Source of the DNA: Cognatundibacterium rivi
Lineage (GTDB): Bacteria > Pseudomonadota > Gammaproteobacteria > Burkholderiales > Burkholderiaceae_D
Length of the DNA stretch: 64,000 nucleotides
NCBI RefSeq assembly: GCF_018139565.1
Contig: NZ_JAGSPK010000006.1
Location: 1-64,000, forward strand
Direction: 5' to 3'
Part shown: positions 45,230 through 55,429 of the stretch, piece by piece
How positions within the stretch are numbered: the first letter of the stretch is position 1
How the letters are laid out: the number at the start of each line of letters is the position of its first letter
Notes under the pieces: model-generated
Seen by the model: the letters and a program-made list of their open reading frames with translations, nothing else
The model's database searches: none
What the model was told of the DNA's origin: nothing
Translations under genes and position numbers: made by a program

Positions 45230-45739
45230 TTAGCGCCCCATCAGCGTTGCGCCATCCCAGTGTTCATCTGCTTTGCCATCTACAAAACGCCACATGTCAA
45301 ACCAGGTGGTGGTGTAACTGCGGCCGGGGTCTTTTTCATCTTTCATTTCGCGCACGAAAGCGACCGTGACCAGATCATTTTCGGCAACGACCGATACCAC
45401 CTTGCTTTGCATCTTCGCTGGTATCGGTGTTGGCTTTACTTTTCTGACGTCAGTAAAATAACTGACCACTGCTGCTCTGCCATTGGCGGCATTGGGATTA
45501 TGTTGAATATAGCGTTCCGTCAGATAGCGATCGGCCAGTTCCCAGTGATTTGCTTCGAGTAAATCTTTGACGATGTGATAGGCCGCCTGTTTATTCCTAT
45601 CCAGTGCCGGGTCATTGCTGTGAAACAGCGCTTCAGGATCAGCAGCGGCGCGCACCGCTTCTTGCGCCATACCGTCGTTTGGCACTGCGCAGGATGCAGC
45701 GGTGAATGTGGCTGCGAGCAATATTGAAATGAAACGCAT
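45230..45739 (-). CDS. Exported NTF2/SnoaL-like protein
   Basis: A 169-residue protein: a signal or lipoprotein-like N-terminus (MRFISILLAATFTAASC, Cys17), then a cone-fold SnoaL/NTF2-like domain with AYHIVKDLLEANHWELADRY, RYIQHNPNAANGRAAVVSYF and TTWFDMWRFVDGKADEHWDG. Those features match predicted SnoaL-like cyclase-family proteins, whose substrate is unknown. It may be lipidated at Cys17. It lies in a minus-strand group with GST and VOC proteins. Confidence 0.8.
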   Translation of the reverse strand: MRFISILLAATFTAASCAVPNDGMAQEAVRAAADPEALFHSNDPALDRNKQAAYHIVKDLLEANHWELADRYLTERYIQHNPNAANGRAAVVSYFTDVRKVKPTPIPAKMQSKVVSVVAENDLVTVAFVREMKDEKDPGRSYTTTWFDMWRFVDGKADEHWDGATLMGR

Positions 45740-45784
45740 GAGAATTTTCCTGTGTAAAAAAGAGGGAAGGTTTGTCGCTGAATC

Positions 45785-46414
45785 TTACTTCACGTAAGTG
45801 CCATCACCATGCGGCGCGGCGCGAAATTCCGGCAATGCTTCAAGCGCTTGCGAATACGCGGCCAGACCTGGGAAGTTTGCTGTCGGCACGTTTTCCGGAA
45901 TCATTTGCTGCGTGAAATGCCAGGCTACACCGATGGTGATGCCCGCCTGACTTACCGTTGCACTGGTGTGCGCCAGCGGCGTGGCAGCTAGTGCTGATTC
46001 CAGTTCCGTGTAGGCGGCGAGCACCTGCTCTGAAATCCGGTTCAGCCAAGGTTCGTGCAGTTTTTCTGATGGACGGAGATTGCGTTCATAAACGATCTGC
46101 ACACTTTTCTCGGTGGCGGCCAACGCCAGGCCAATCAGATGCAGCTCGTGCTGCAAGCCTTGCACATCGGCAGGAAGCAGTGTGCGTGGCCGCGCAAGCG
46201 CTTCTGCATACTGAAGAATCAGCGTCGAATCCATGATCACGCTTCCGTCATCACAAACCAGCGTCGGCGCTTTGACGACAGGATTGATCCGTTGAAATTC
46301 AGCGTAACCGCGAAATACCGATAACGATTGGTGCTCAAATTCGATACCGAGCAATTGCAGTGAGATCGCCACCCGGCGAACGTAGGGTGAATCAAGCATG
46401 CCTATCAGTTTCAT
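45785..46414 (-). CDS. Glutathione S-transferase family protein
   Basis: A 209-residue GST-like protein. The N-terminal thioredoxin-fold domain begins MKLIGMLDSPYVRRVAISLQ (Ser9 is the candidate catalytic residue), with VVKAPTLVCDDGSVIMDST providing the glutathione-binding cis-Pro and Asp-Ser. An all-helical C-terminal domain follows. The substrate is unknown. It starts within a group of small minus-strand genes that need not be an operon. Confidence 0.88.
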   Translation of the reverse strand: MKLIGMLDSPYVRRVAISLQLLGIEFEHQSLSVFRGYAEFQRINPVVKAPTLVCDDGSVIMDSTLILQYAEALARPRTLLPADVQGLQHELHLIGLALAATEKSVQIVYERNLRPSEKLHEPWLNRISEQVLAAYTELESALAATPLAHTSATVSQAGITIGVAWHFTQQMIPENVPTANFPGLAAYSQALEALPEFRAAPHGDGTYVK

Positions 46415-46584
46415 GGTTACTCCTGTGATGACGTCGGTATTGCAATGGTATTTCGACGGTGTTTCGATATGGTTTCGATGCTGCTACCCGAGGCAAAAGC
46501 CTTTTGGTTTTGTCATCGGCAAAGGGCAAAGATCTTGGCTTTAAATGCTGGAATAAATTCTGATGTATTCAACGGCTGCCGTGT

Positions 46585-47013
46585 TTAGAAAGTGATCACC
46601 ACAGACGCTGAGCTGCGGCTTGCTTCACCGTGAAACACCGCTTCGATATTGTTGCCGTCGGGGTCCACGACGAAGGCCGCGTAGTAACCGGGATGGTAAG
46701 CGCGCTCTCCGGGAGCGCCGTTGTCTTTGCCGCCATGCGCGAGTGCAGTTTGGTAAAAGTGATCGACCATGTTTCGATCTTGCGCCTGAAATGCCAGGTG
46801 ATGGCGACCAGTCAGCACACCCAGCGCAGCCGGGCTATCAATGGAAGTCACGAATAATTCGTCTGCCCAGAAGTAACCGTCGCCAGTGCCTCCCATCGGT
46901 ACATTCAGCGCTGCAAAAATGGCGGCATAAAAAGTTTGGCTCGCAGAAATGTCTTGCACGACCAATTGAATGTGATCGATCAGCCGACCTCGATGTAGTT
47001 TTTGCGTTTCCAT
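46585..47013 (-). CDS. VOC-family (glyoxalase/bleomycin-resistance fold) protein
   Basis: A 142-residue single vicinal-oxygen-chelate domain: HIQLVVQDISASQTFYAAIF at 14-33, HHLAFQAQDRNMVDHFYQTA in the middle and YYAAFVVDPDGNNIEAVFHG near the C-terminus. The His14, His71-region and Glu near 126 could bind a metal. The substrate is unknown. It lies 170 bases upstream of the GST gene on the minus strand. Confidence 0.87.
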   Translation of the reverse strand: METQKLHRGRLIDHIQLVVQDISASQTFYAAIFAALNVPMGGTGDGYFWADELFVTSIDSPAALGVLTGRHHLAFQAQDRNMVDHFYQTALAHGGKDNGAPGERAYHPGYYAAFVVDPDGNNIEAVFHGEASRSSASVVITF

Positions 47014-47079
47014 AAATACCCTTAGTGATAAATCCAGCGCTTTGCGCGAAGTATGCGCGGCATTCTCCGGATTGAATTG

Positions 47080-47796
47080 TTAACGGCCTGATTTCGACGC
47101 ATTCGCTACTGCTTCATCAAGCTCTTTTTTGAGTACACCCGATTCAGTGACACGACGCTTTTCAACTATCCCGGCGACACGCGTATGTTGTTGAATGTTT
47201 GAAGTCAGCGACCATTTCGCCGCTCCTTTCATCATCAGCATGTTCGTGCTGCCCTCTGTGCCTTTTTTCGGCGCTGGTCTGGCCAGAACATCAATGATTT
47301 TATTGACGGCAACTTCATTTCCTGTCGCGCTGAAAACTGCCCACAACATATCCAGATCCGCCGGGCTTGCGGGCTCTTTTGATAAAGGATCGTAGCGAGT
47401 GGTGCCCATGATTTTCTGGATGTCACTGTCAGACAAACCCAGCTGCGTTTGAACGCACTGCTCTGCGGCGGGAATATTGGAATTGTAAAAGGCCCATCCG
47501 ATGTAGGCTTTGCCGGTCGAGGAGACCGTCGCAAGGTCTTCGCACCATAGACTGCCTTTATCCGGATTCATTTTCAGAATTTCGGTCGTGAAGATCATCA
47601 GCGGAAAGCGTGCTGATGGTTTTTCGAATGCTCCCGCCACCGCCGCATCATGAAGCCATTTTGTGAATTGGTCTGGTGCAGGCTTCTCGTAATAATGCGA
47701 CATCCATTCCCCAATATGCTGCAAGCTTTCCTGTGCGTGCGCAACGCTGCATAAGCAGAACAGAGAGATAGACAACAATTTGAACAGTTGTGACAT
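47080..47796 (-). CDS. Exported protein of unknown function
   Basis: A 238-residue protein starting at the ATG at 47796, where a signal peptide begins (SQLFKLLSISLFCLCSVAHA, about 2-21). A longer in-frame start 72 bases upstream would bury it. The mature part has GSLWCEDLA and AAEQCVQTQLG cysteines that may pair, and a Lys/Arg-rich C-terminal helix. I do not recognise the family; similar proteins occur as secreted hypothetical proteins in Burkholderiales. Confidence 0.68.
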   Translation of the reverse strand: MSQLFKLLSISLFCLCSVAHAQESLQHIGEWMSHYYEKPAPDQFTKWLHDAAVAGAFEKPSARFPLMIFTTEILKMNPDKGSLWCEDLATVSSTGKAYIGWAFYNSNIPAAEQCVQTQLGLSDSDIQKIMGTTRYDPLSKEPASPADLDMLWAVFSATGNEVAVNKIIDVLARPAPKKGTEGSTNMLMMKGAAKWSLTSNIQQHTRVAGIVEKRRVTESGVLKKELDEAVANASKSGR

Positions 47797-47868
47797 TGTG
47801 CGATAACCTTTTGTGTGTATGCTAGGTCTTTGTATAAAGACCAAAATTTTTTTAGTCGCGTCATGCAA

Positions 47869-48264
47869 TTTAGAAGAATCGCCACGCGATATAAAAACTG
47901 GACGGAAATTCCCTGTTTTTTATCAACTTCGTGCCGCGGAAATAAAGCGGTTTTATTTGGGCTAACATGGCCATGGTGATCGCTCGATGTTTCCCCGCTC
48001 ATTTGTAAAACAGGACGTTCAAGCACGTGACTTAGTTTTGTATAGAATTTATTCTAAAAAAAATGGCTTAATTTTGAATGATTTTCGACACGTTGAGCAG
48101 AATTAAGGTTTGTCTATTTGTGAAAATCAAAAAACTATTTTTGAGCAAAAACAATAAATTACTACATCGAGCGCGTTGATTCAGCCCTCGCGATATTAGT
48201 TTGCCGGTTGCAAGTACGAATTTAGGGATTGCTATTTATCGCGAACACCGATATTGCACTCACA
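47869..48264. other. gene-free A/T-rich stretch
   Basis: About 400 bases between the exported protein and the helicase operon. The second half is strongly A/T-rich (for example around 48051-48165). I see no coding frame, RNA gene or clear terminator for the helicase operon that ends here. Confidence 0.5.
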
Positions 48265-51200
48265 TTAAATTACCACAGGAGGTAACATCATATTTTCCGC
48301 AGTTGTCCTGGCGACATTGAACTGAAAAACATCATTGAGCAGTTGTTCTTGAGCGAGTTTCGAAATATATGACACCCATCCATCACGGTTGCTGTAGATC
48401 TCCATTTCATCAACAGATAAAACTATACATATTCTTCGATATTGCTTCCCATCTCGATGATCTGCATATGCGTAATTGAAGTGCGGAGTATTTATTCCAA
48501 ATGTAAAACCATTCTTTTCAAGCCAGTTAGCATAATCATTCGACATGGATCCCCAAATATCTTTTAGGTCATTCGATACCACCCTTACATTTGCTGCTTT
48601 ACCGGAAATGAATATCTTGATTTTCTTTAATTCATTTGGACCGTTTAGGCCTTCAAGACTATAGCCAATTTGATATTTTCCGTATGAAGGATAAGAAAAT
48701 ATTTTTGAAACTGTAGAAATTTTTCCATCTTTAACAATCTTATCAAACGAAGATATTTTCCATTCGTCATTTTCTCCCAATTCATTATTGATAGCTTTAT
48801 TTAAATCTTCGCACCACTGTTTTGCACGACAAAGAATATCTATTGCTTCACTGGTATTCATTTCACAAATTCCTGAAATTGGAGCACGGTAAACATTACC
48901 TTCATCATCTTGTCCCTCGAGTAACTTCCATTGATTTCTGTCTGTCCAGTGCGCTAATAAGTGGGCAACCTTGTTCTTTACTTTGTTATCCCAGGAAAAC
49001 TCCTGCACTAAGGGAAAAACCAACATTAAATGCCGATCATGTATTGTGGCCCATCCAAAAGGTAGGCTTTTATTGATTCGACTCGCGATAGTCTCGGCAT
49101 CAATATTCTCACCTGTGAGATCGTCTAAGCTACAAACAACAGAAGCAATTACAAAATGATCTCCCCATCGGAGGAAATGGACGTTCTGGCCCCGTGATTG
49201 AAGACTCTCAAGAGGGTGTGGAACGCGGTGTCGTCTTATATGCGTATTTCTCTCAAGGTTAAAATCAAAACCATCACAAATGTCTTTTGGAGAGCTCCCA
49301 GATATTTTTTTATCAGCGTTAGTCCAGAAGTTTTGAACCATCGATATCCTCAGCTCACTTCCCAATGGAACGTACAAAGTCCGAGTTGTTTTCCATTGTT
49401 TCCGACTTTCGAACGTATCAAATACCATTTTATCGCTGATATTCCAAACAGCATTTCTAGTCTTTTTTTCTCTCTCCCATTCAATTGCAACTACCCCGAG
49501 TTCTCCAATCATTCGGCACGCCACATACTTAAATTCCCCCGATTCAAACTTCTGCGCTATTTGATGCATATTACGCATAGCAGCAGACCATAGCCTAAGG
49601 TTTGACGAGTTTTCATCGCGCCATTCAGTTCCTATTGAAGGATAAGCAGGAGTGGATGGAAGAATGGGCTCGAACTGTTGCAGCTTTGAAGGATTAACGA
49701 TACCGATTTCTTTTGAATCGTCACATTCACCAGTTTCCTTCGATGGAATTATAGAAAAGAGCGAATCAATAACCTTCTTTCTGTTGATCGCTTTCATTAC
49801 CTGGCGCTCATCGAGTGTTTTCGCCAGATACGGGAAACCTACGCGAAGCTTATAGGCATCGTTTGAAAGAATTTTCCTTTCAAATAGGCTGTCGGCTCGC
49901 TCCACTCTACCAATTCTTTGTTCGAGATCGCCGCTATTCCAAGCGATTCCATAGTGCGACACTCGATCACAGAATAAATGCAAATTTACTCCTTCACGAA
50001 GTACGTCAGTACAAATGAGTACGTTCGGAAAAATCGGGAATTTGAATTGAGGAACGACATTGACATCCTTACGGCGCCCAGATCGCCTCGCAACGGGTGA
50101 CAATCCAGCAAAGTAACTCGCAACACGTTCTGCTATTTCTGTATAAGAGTTGTTGGTACCGCTACCCTTGAAACACTTATTGACGATAGTATCGAAGTGG
50201 ATAAACCAATCTCGCAACTTTACTTTTGTATTACAAAAGTAATCCGCTAAGCCACTTGGAGGATTCTCTAGTTTTTCAATCCAGCTTTTCACATAACCAC
50301 TTCTGCTTTTTTGTCGTAATATATCCAGATCAACCAGAATATCCGTGAATCGAAATGAGTGCGCAATACAGCGTCGTAAAACTAACTCTTTATTTGAATC
50401 CTTTTCAAAGGTCTTATATTCATCTGCTGTAATTTCAAGCGCTTTTAACAGCCCATGCCAAAGTGCCTTGTCGTTGTCGTCCATTTCACTGCTTGTTGTA
50501 AGCAAGAAGCGAAGAGTACTAGTTTCAATCTTACCGAGACTATTTCGATACTTGGTTAGGCGACCAAGATGCCCTTTGACAGAAGATAGTGCCTTGAAAT
50601 ACGGTAGATCCTTAGCATTTCCAACGATCTCATTCTCTTGATACTCATTTTCGATATTTCCTTCGGAATCATCCTGTTCATCAGGAGGTAATCCCCAGTA
50701 AGAACGCGCATCCTCTCCCGTCATCAATGAGATACGTGCATCTAGAATTCGCTGAAATTCATGCAAGAGTCGATCTGCGAGTTCATCCACAGTAGCAATG
50801 CGCCGGACAAAGACAAGTTCTTTGGTGCAGGATCCCAATGCTAAGCAATCACGAGCGAGATCATTAACAACGTGATCAATTTTTGCGTGAGGCAGCCCAA
50901 GCGGAGCGGCTCCATTACTGACATCTTGAATTGCTTTGAAGCTTTTACCCAAGGTCTCCAAGTATTTTTCGTCAATGGGTTCGCCATTATTTGTCTTTGC
51001 GCTTTCTTCTAACGTGCTATCTGTATCGCCATTAGTCTTTTTTGTAGATTTACCACCTGAACTCTCAATTGATGCCCTTACAGATTCATTGCAAGAGATC
51101 TCCCCCATTCGGAATTTATTATTTTGACCGTCAAGTAACTCAACCAATTTCTTTTGTATCGCTGCAAAAGTTAGCGCATACATTGCACCTTTGTCTTCGG

Positions 51201-52290
51201 CAAACATATCAACTGGTATTTGCTTGAAGTCACGATATTGTTGTTTTCCCTGACTATTGAAAGTTCGCTCACGACGAACCATCCATTGAGAAACCGACTG
51301 TCTGAATTCAACATTATTTTGTTCATTTCGTCCAATTCTAATCGGCTTTACTTCGGTACTGTTTTTATCTACAAGCAGGCTATTGAGTTGTTCAATATCA
51401 CCGACATCACGATGAGCAGGCGTGGCACTGAGGAACAAGTGACGGCAACCCTTCTGGTATAGATGACTACCAAATATTGCTCTCATTGAATCATTGCGTG
51501 TGGCATCGGTTCTTAAGTATTGAGCCTCATCCCAAACTATTAGATCGGGTGAAAAAGTATGTATTAATTTGGTGATTTTATTGATGTAAATTTTCAAAAA
51601 TAATTCAGATGCATCATCAAGGGATAACTCGTCTTTAGTATTATTTCTGTAGGGGGATATATCGTCGTCATTTATGTAGCAACCAATTGAATTCATGACT
51701 TTTCTGAACTCATTGACGAGAACATCAAAAGTTACACATGCTTCTTTGTTATCCTTAAAAGCATCCCAGTCAAATACGCGAAGTGGCAGCGAAAATGATG
51801 GGTATCGCAATAGATAAACCGTAGATTGCGATGAAATAAGATGCGCAGCAAAATCATTCAGACTTTCACAAATTTGTGGTTGAACCCTTGACTCAAAACT
51901 TTCATTATCATTGGAATCGATGCGGTATGTTTTAAGATTTGCGTCGATCCCTTCAGGGCAAAATTTATTCTGAAAAAAGCTATGCCAGTCTGAGCTCCAC
52001 TGCTTTTGCATTTCTTTGCCAGGACAAAGAATGATTATTTTCGCGTTCGGTTTCAGATAATGGAGTAGTGCAACAACTCCGAGTGCCTGATAGGTTTTCC
52101 CCATACCAACTTCATCAGCCAAATAGGCAAAACGAAGCTTTTCATTACAAAGCGTATTCCAGAGGTGGAAGCAACCGACTGTTTGCAGCTCATTCAAATT
52201 CTGGTTTTTTTGGGGGTCATAAAACTGCACTAAATTTGTGATGTCTTCCCGGCTGAAATAGTTCCATGGAGTTGGTTTACTTGCATTCAT
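48265..52290 (-). CDS. SNF2-like helicase of a predicted defence operon
   Basis: A 1341-residue superfamily 2 ATPase. The first RecA domain has the Walker A ADEVGMGKT at 58-66, DEAQ at 254-257 and SAT at 288-290. The second has TDVLREGVNL at 761-770 and QRIGRVER at 791-798. A 450-residue insertion (about 340-750) separates them and a 530-residue C-terminal region of unknown fold follows. The ADEVG form is shared with HepA/RapA and with the DISARM helicase DrmD. Its start overlaps the PLD gene by 14 bases. Codons are much more A/T-rich than in the liu region, suggesting transfer. It is the last of three coupled genes. Confidence 0.85.
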   Translation of the reverse strand: MNASKPTPWNYFSREDITNLVQFYDPQKNQNLNELQTVGCFHLWNTLCNEKLRFAYLADEVGMGKTYQALGVVALLHYLKPNAKIIILCPGKEMQKQWSSDWHSFFQNKFCPEGIDANLKTYRIDSNDNESFESRVQPQICESLNDFAAHLISSQSTVYLLRYPSFSLPLRVFDWDAFKDNKEACVTFDVLVNEFRKVMNSIGCYINDDDISPYRNNTKDELSLDDASELFLKIYINKITKLIHTFSPDLIVWDEAQYLRTDATRNDSMRAIFGSHLYQKGCRHLFLSATPAHRDVGDIEQLNSLLVDKNSTEVKPIRIGRNEQNNVEFRQSVSQWMVRRERTFNSQGKQQYRDFKQIPVDMFAEDKGAMYALTFAAIQKKLVELLDGQNNKFRMGEISCNESVRASIESSGGKSTKKTNGDTDSTLEESAKTNNGEPIDEKYLETLGKSFKAIQDVSNGAAPLGLPHAKIDHVVNDLARDCLALGSCTKELVFVRRIATVDELADRLLHEFQRILDARISLMTGEDARSYWGLPPDEQDDSEGNIENEYQENEIVGNAKDLPYFKALSSVKGHLGRLTKYRNSLGKIETSTLRFLLTTSSEMDDNDKALWHGLLKALEITADEYKTFEKDSNKELVLRRCIAHSFRFTDILVDLDILRQKSRSGYVKSWIEKLENPPSGLADYFCNTKVKLRDWFIHFDTIVNKCFKGSGTNNSYTEIAERVASYFAGLSPVARRSGRRKDVNVVPQFKFPIFPNVLICTDVLREGVNLHLFCDRVSHYGIAWNSGDLEQRIGRVERADSLFERKILSNDAYKLRVGFPYLAKTLDERQVMKAINRKKVIDSLFSIIPSKETGECDDSKEIGIVNPSKLQQFEPILPSTPAYPSIGTEWRDENSSNLRLWSAAMRNMHQIAQKFESGEFKYVACRMIGELGVVAIEWEREKKTRNAVWNISDKMVFDTFESRKQWKTTRTLYVPLGSELRISMVQNFWTNADKKISGSSPKDICDGFDFNLERNTHIRRHRVPHPLESLQSRGQNVHFLRWGDHFVIASVVCSLDDLTGENIDAETIASRINKSLPFGWATIHDRHLMLVFPLVQEFSWDNKVKNKVAHLLAHWTDRNQWKLLEGQDDEGNVYRAPISGICEMNTSEAIDILCRAKQWCEDLNKAINNELGENDEWKISSFDKIVKDGKISTVSKIFSYPSYGKYQIGYSLEGLNGPNELKKIKIFISGKAANVRVVSNDLKDIWGSMSNDYANWLEKNGFTFGINTPHFNYAYADHRDGKQYRRICIVLSVDEMEIYSNRDGWVSYISKLAQEQLLNDVFQFNVARTTAENMMLPPVVI

Positions 52291-54097
52291 AACCTAGCTC
52301 CTTATTTATCCAACTCAACAAGTTCTCTGGCGTTATTTCATAATCTTGCATCGTCTTATCGTTCTGCAAAATTTTCCTGAGGTCCTGGTCTAAACTCTTT
52401 TGGAGCGCTCTGAATAATTCAAATTTTCTCAATTGAGTCTTCGGTAAGTTTCTAGCAAGATCCATTACCTCTTGAAACATAAGCCATTGTTGCACACGAT
52501 TTTTCACCTCTCCGTCTTTGATCGCCAATAGGATTTCCTGCAGCGTATCCGATAATTCTTCATATTTCCAACCTGGGATTTTTGATGAGTCAGATCTACA
52601 AAAACTCTTTTTCAAATGATAGAAAGACTGATACATGCCATACATATCAAATTCGTATTCTTCATATGTTTGCATGAGGTCAATATCATCAGCGTCTACC
52701 TCATAGTCCAATTGATCATCCACGTCTGACATATCTGAGCCTCGAGGAGCATCGCCGCCATTAGAAATTTTATGGCGCAGCATATCCTCAAAGATTTTGT
52801 CTAAATGTCGTTTGGGACGATAACCAAGCTCTACGTCATTGCCATTACATGGAATGATCATACCGGTCATAAATTGGGACTCTTCCGTGTCTTCCCACAT
52901 AACACGAAAAACTCGTGCAACTGCGGCGTCCTTTTCGAACGGTATTTCATCTTCAAAATCGATAACCTGATTTAACCGTATGCCAGCAAGTTGTAGCTGC
53001 CAAGATTTACAACGACTTTTATTGTGAATATGGAGAGAAACCTGATAACTACGTTTTTCATAATCAGCGATGATTAATACATCTAATGGTGCTGGTTTTA
53101 TACCTTCTTCATATTCAGGTTCGATATTCCAGTTTTTTAGCGGTTCCGATAAAACTTGAGGTTGTGGATAGTCTTCAAATAACAACATAGCTTCTATATT
53201 ATTTTTACTATGAAGTGCTTGCATCGTGCAATTAGCCGAACCAATTGCCATATAGTTGGCCCAAAAATAAGCTTTGGCATGTCGAAATGATTCTTCACCC
53301 TTTATGGCACAGACTTGAATGGTGGAACCCTCAAGTTTCTCTGGGGGCACGGGAAAGTTGTAACCAAGGTTACCCAATGCAGGATAACAATGTACTTTGA
53401 CTTTAGACCGAAAAGTATTAATCGCATCTTCGCTCCAATATGGAGAATAGATTTGGATATCACCCGACAACCGTGGCTCGAACATTCGCTCAAATAGAGT
53501 TCCTCTATTTTTTGAAGGATATTGCAAGAATAGTTTGGGACTATCTTCTTTACCAGAAATCCTTTGAAGTATGTCGATTCCCGATTGCAATTCTGTATGA
53601 TTTAAGTACCTGTAAAATCCAAGCAATTCTTGAGCATTTTCTTGGTTGACCTCAACCCAAGCTGGCATCTCGATATTGCTACCCCATCCAGATAGCGTCA
53701 TGTTTCCACTACTGACCATGACCGTCGCTTTCGGATTTTGTTTTGCGTCAAATCCTGACAGAACGATTATTTTGGCGTGGAAAAAGCCATTTTTCTGATG
53801 TTTAGGTAGAAAGGAATAGCGTATCCCTCCTCCAGAAGCTCCCTGCATGACAGCCTGGTCATAGGCGACTACAACTTTCATTTTTTTTAGTGGGTGAAAC
53901 ATATCTCGAGAGAGAGCATCAAGACTTTTGGTTTTCAGATCATCCACTGAAAAGCCACATATAAGTGGTAGCACGTTCTTTTCAAAAAAACCAGGATCGA
54001 AATTGAACGTCGTTAGTAGGACATGAGCAATGTTGCCATCATCAAAGGATTTAACCATGCTCTCAAGGCAATTACGCATAGTCACCATTTCAACCAT
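52277..54097 (-). CDS. Phospholipase D-like nuclease with two HKD motifs
   Basis: A 606-residue PLD-superfamily protein. Two catalytic halves are visible: HAK at 107-109 with SSGN at 129-132, and HAK at 273-275 with GSAN at 286-289, so both active-site half-motifs are complete and one chain could form the whole catalytic centre. The C-terminal 300 residues include an acidic patch (DVDDQLDYEVDADDIDLM) and helices. PLD proteins next to helicases are usually DNA nucleases in phage defence (for example DrmC of DISARM), but this one is about twice that size. It overlaps the upstream gene by eight bases and the helicase gene by 14. Confidence 0.82.
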   Translation of the reverse strand: MVEMVTMRNCLESMVKSFDDGNIAHVLLTTFNFDPGFFEKNVLPLICGFSVDDLKTKSLDALSRDMFHPLKKMKVVVAYDQAVMQGASGGGIRYSFLPKHQKNGFFHAKIIVLSGFDAKQNPKATVMVSSGNMTLSGWGSNIEMPAWVEVNQENAQELLGFYRYLNHTELQSGIDILQRISGKEDSPKLFLQYPSKNRGTLFERMFEPRLSGDIQIYSPYWSEDAINTFRSKVKVHCYPALGNLGYNFPVPPEKLEGSTIQVCAIKGEESFRHAKAYFWANYMAIGSANCTMQALHSKNNIEAMLLFEDYPQPQVLSEPLKNWNIEPEYEEGIKPAPLDVLIIADYEKRSYQVSLHIHNKSRCKSWQLQLAGIRLNQVIDFEDEIPFEKDAAVARVFRVMWEDTEESQFMTGMIIPCNGNDVELGYRPKRHLDKIFEDMLRHKISNGGDAPRGSDMSDVDDQLDYEVDADDIDLMQTYEEYEFDMYGMYQSFYHLKKSFCRSDSSKIPGWKYEELSDTLQEILLAIKDGEVKNRVQQWLMFQEVMDLARNLPKTQLRKFELFRALQKSLDQDLRKILQNDKTMQDYEITPENLLSWINKELGYECK

Positions 54098-55376
54098 GAG
54101 AAACTTTCATACGAGATTGCAGATCGACATACAAACCCATTTGAGCGTCCAAGAAGTAACCATTTCGCCATATTTCCGGTGACTCGGTCCAGTTATCTTG
54201 TGAATCGTTAAGCAATGCAGCAATCACCATATCGCCATCCACTTGCACAACAGGCGACTTTCCTCGAGACTTACAAATAGACAAATAGTGGTTGGATAGT
54301 AAAGCTAAAATAAATCCGCGATAGTTTTTTTTACTTAATTCTTCTGCTAGATGTTTTAGTTGATTAAAGCGTGGACTACTCATCCCAATGTGAATAAAGT
54401 TCTGACAAACTTCGCTCAAACGATTTGGTGCAGTTGACGACAAACGTTCTGATAATTCTTTTATTGATGCTCTAGCCGATTTCTGCGTAAGAAGAAAGGC
54501 TGATTCAACGACTTGAAGAAAAGGCTCACAGCTCAGAATGTTCTGGCATTTATTAGCGACGTCATCATATTTATTTTCAATAGCATATTGTTGAATTGTC
54601 GATACTAATTGTCTTGGATGAATTTTTTCATCTCGCAAATCATTACTGCGTTTGAAAGCTGCTTCAATCCAGTGTTTTTGTTGTGCATCATTAATCAGAT
54701 CTTTTTCCAATTCAATCCATAACTCTGCATCTGCTTTGGAAAATTGGACAAGAAAACTTCTGACCTGCTGATAGGCTAGTTCAGCTGAAATAGAATATTC
54801 TTTTGCACCCATTTCTTTCGCATGACCTTCTAGCCAACTGATCATATTTTTGTTCAAGTACCTTTTGCATAGCCTTAGGTAAGGCTCATTCAATGTTTTA
54901 AGATCACTAGCAAGAATATGTTTATTCACGCATGTGCCGCGATAATATTGGCGAAGTCCAGTACCGACAGTGCCCATTTTAGAAATACTCAATTGAAAGT
55001 CTGCACCACTTAAACTGGTTACGCCAAAACAAGGATTCTTATCCGTTTGCTTATAAAGATGGTACTCCCAAAGCCGTTCGAGAAACTTGAGGACTTTTTC
55101 ATCAATTTTTTTACTACGAGTTTCCTTTGAAAGGGCATTCAAGCAAGTGTAAAGGAACAAAATTCCTTGTATCCCATCGATACGTGAAACAATAGAAGCC
55201 AGTCCTGGGATTAGTTCATGTCCAACTTGACTCCATACTGGCAAGAGCCCCAGCGGATCGCGCGTTGACTCACTCCGCAACAAATCTGAATCAGTTCCAG
55301 TGAAAAAAGGTAGTTGCATCTTCATTTTTGTCAAATTAGCTGCATTATTTAAATAGCTTTGATTACCACGATTCAT
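54090..55376 (-). CDS. First gene of the helicase/PLD operon, unknown function
   Basis: A 428-residue protein that I do not recognise. It has no membrane helix or signal peptide. The N-terminal third has DPLGLLPVWSQVGHELIPGL and RIDGIQGILFLYTCLNAL, which look like a globular helical domain, and the C-terminal part (SKKNYRGFILALLSNHYLSI) is helical. Two cysteines in NPCFG and YRGTCVN lie near the middle. Being first in the operon and tightly overlapped with the nuclease gene, it may be the sensor, adaptor or recognition subunit. That role is inference. Confidence 0.72.
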   Translation of the reverse strand: MNRGNQSYLNNAANLTKMKMQLPFFTGTDSDLLRSESTRDPLGLLPVWSQVGHELIPGLASIVSRIDGIQGILFLYTCLNALSKETRSKKIDEKVLKFLERLWEYHLYKQTDKNPCFGVTSLSGADFQLSISKMGTVGTGLRQYYRGTCVNKHILASDLKTLNEPYLRLCKRYLNKNMISWLEGHAKEMGAKEYSISAELAYQQVRSFLVQFSKADAELWIELEKDLINDAQQKHWIEAAFKRSNDLRDEKIHPRQLVSTIQQYAIENKYDDVANKCQNILSCEPFLQVVESAFLLTQKSARASIKELSERLSSTAPNRLSEVCQNFIHIGMSSPRFNQLKHLAEELSKKNYRGFILALLSNHYLSICKSRGKSPVVQVDGDMVIAALLNDSQDNWTESPEIWRNGYFLDAQMGLYVDLQSRMKVSHG

Positions 55377-55417
55377 ACTTTTAGCTCTACTTGTGTTCTT
55401 GTGGTGAAATTAGTGGT

Positions 55418-55429
55418 GGCATCGATGCC
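55418..55429. promoter_or_regulatory. 12-base palindrome upstream of the defence operon
   Basis: GGCATCGATGCC is a perfect palindrome located about 42 bases before the first start codon of the operon (minus strand). It could be an operator, but no regulator gene is adjacent. Confidence 0.3.

Noticed and set aside
48265-55376. DISARM assignment
   Set aside because: PLD and SNF2 components are present, but no DrmA, DrmB or methyltransferase gene is visible, and the PLD protein is much larger than DrmC with two HKD halves.
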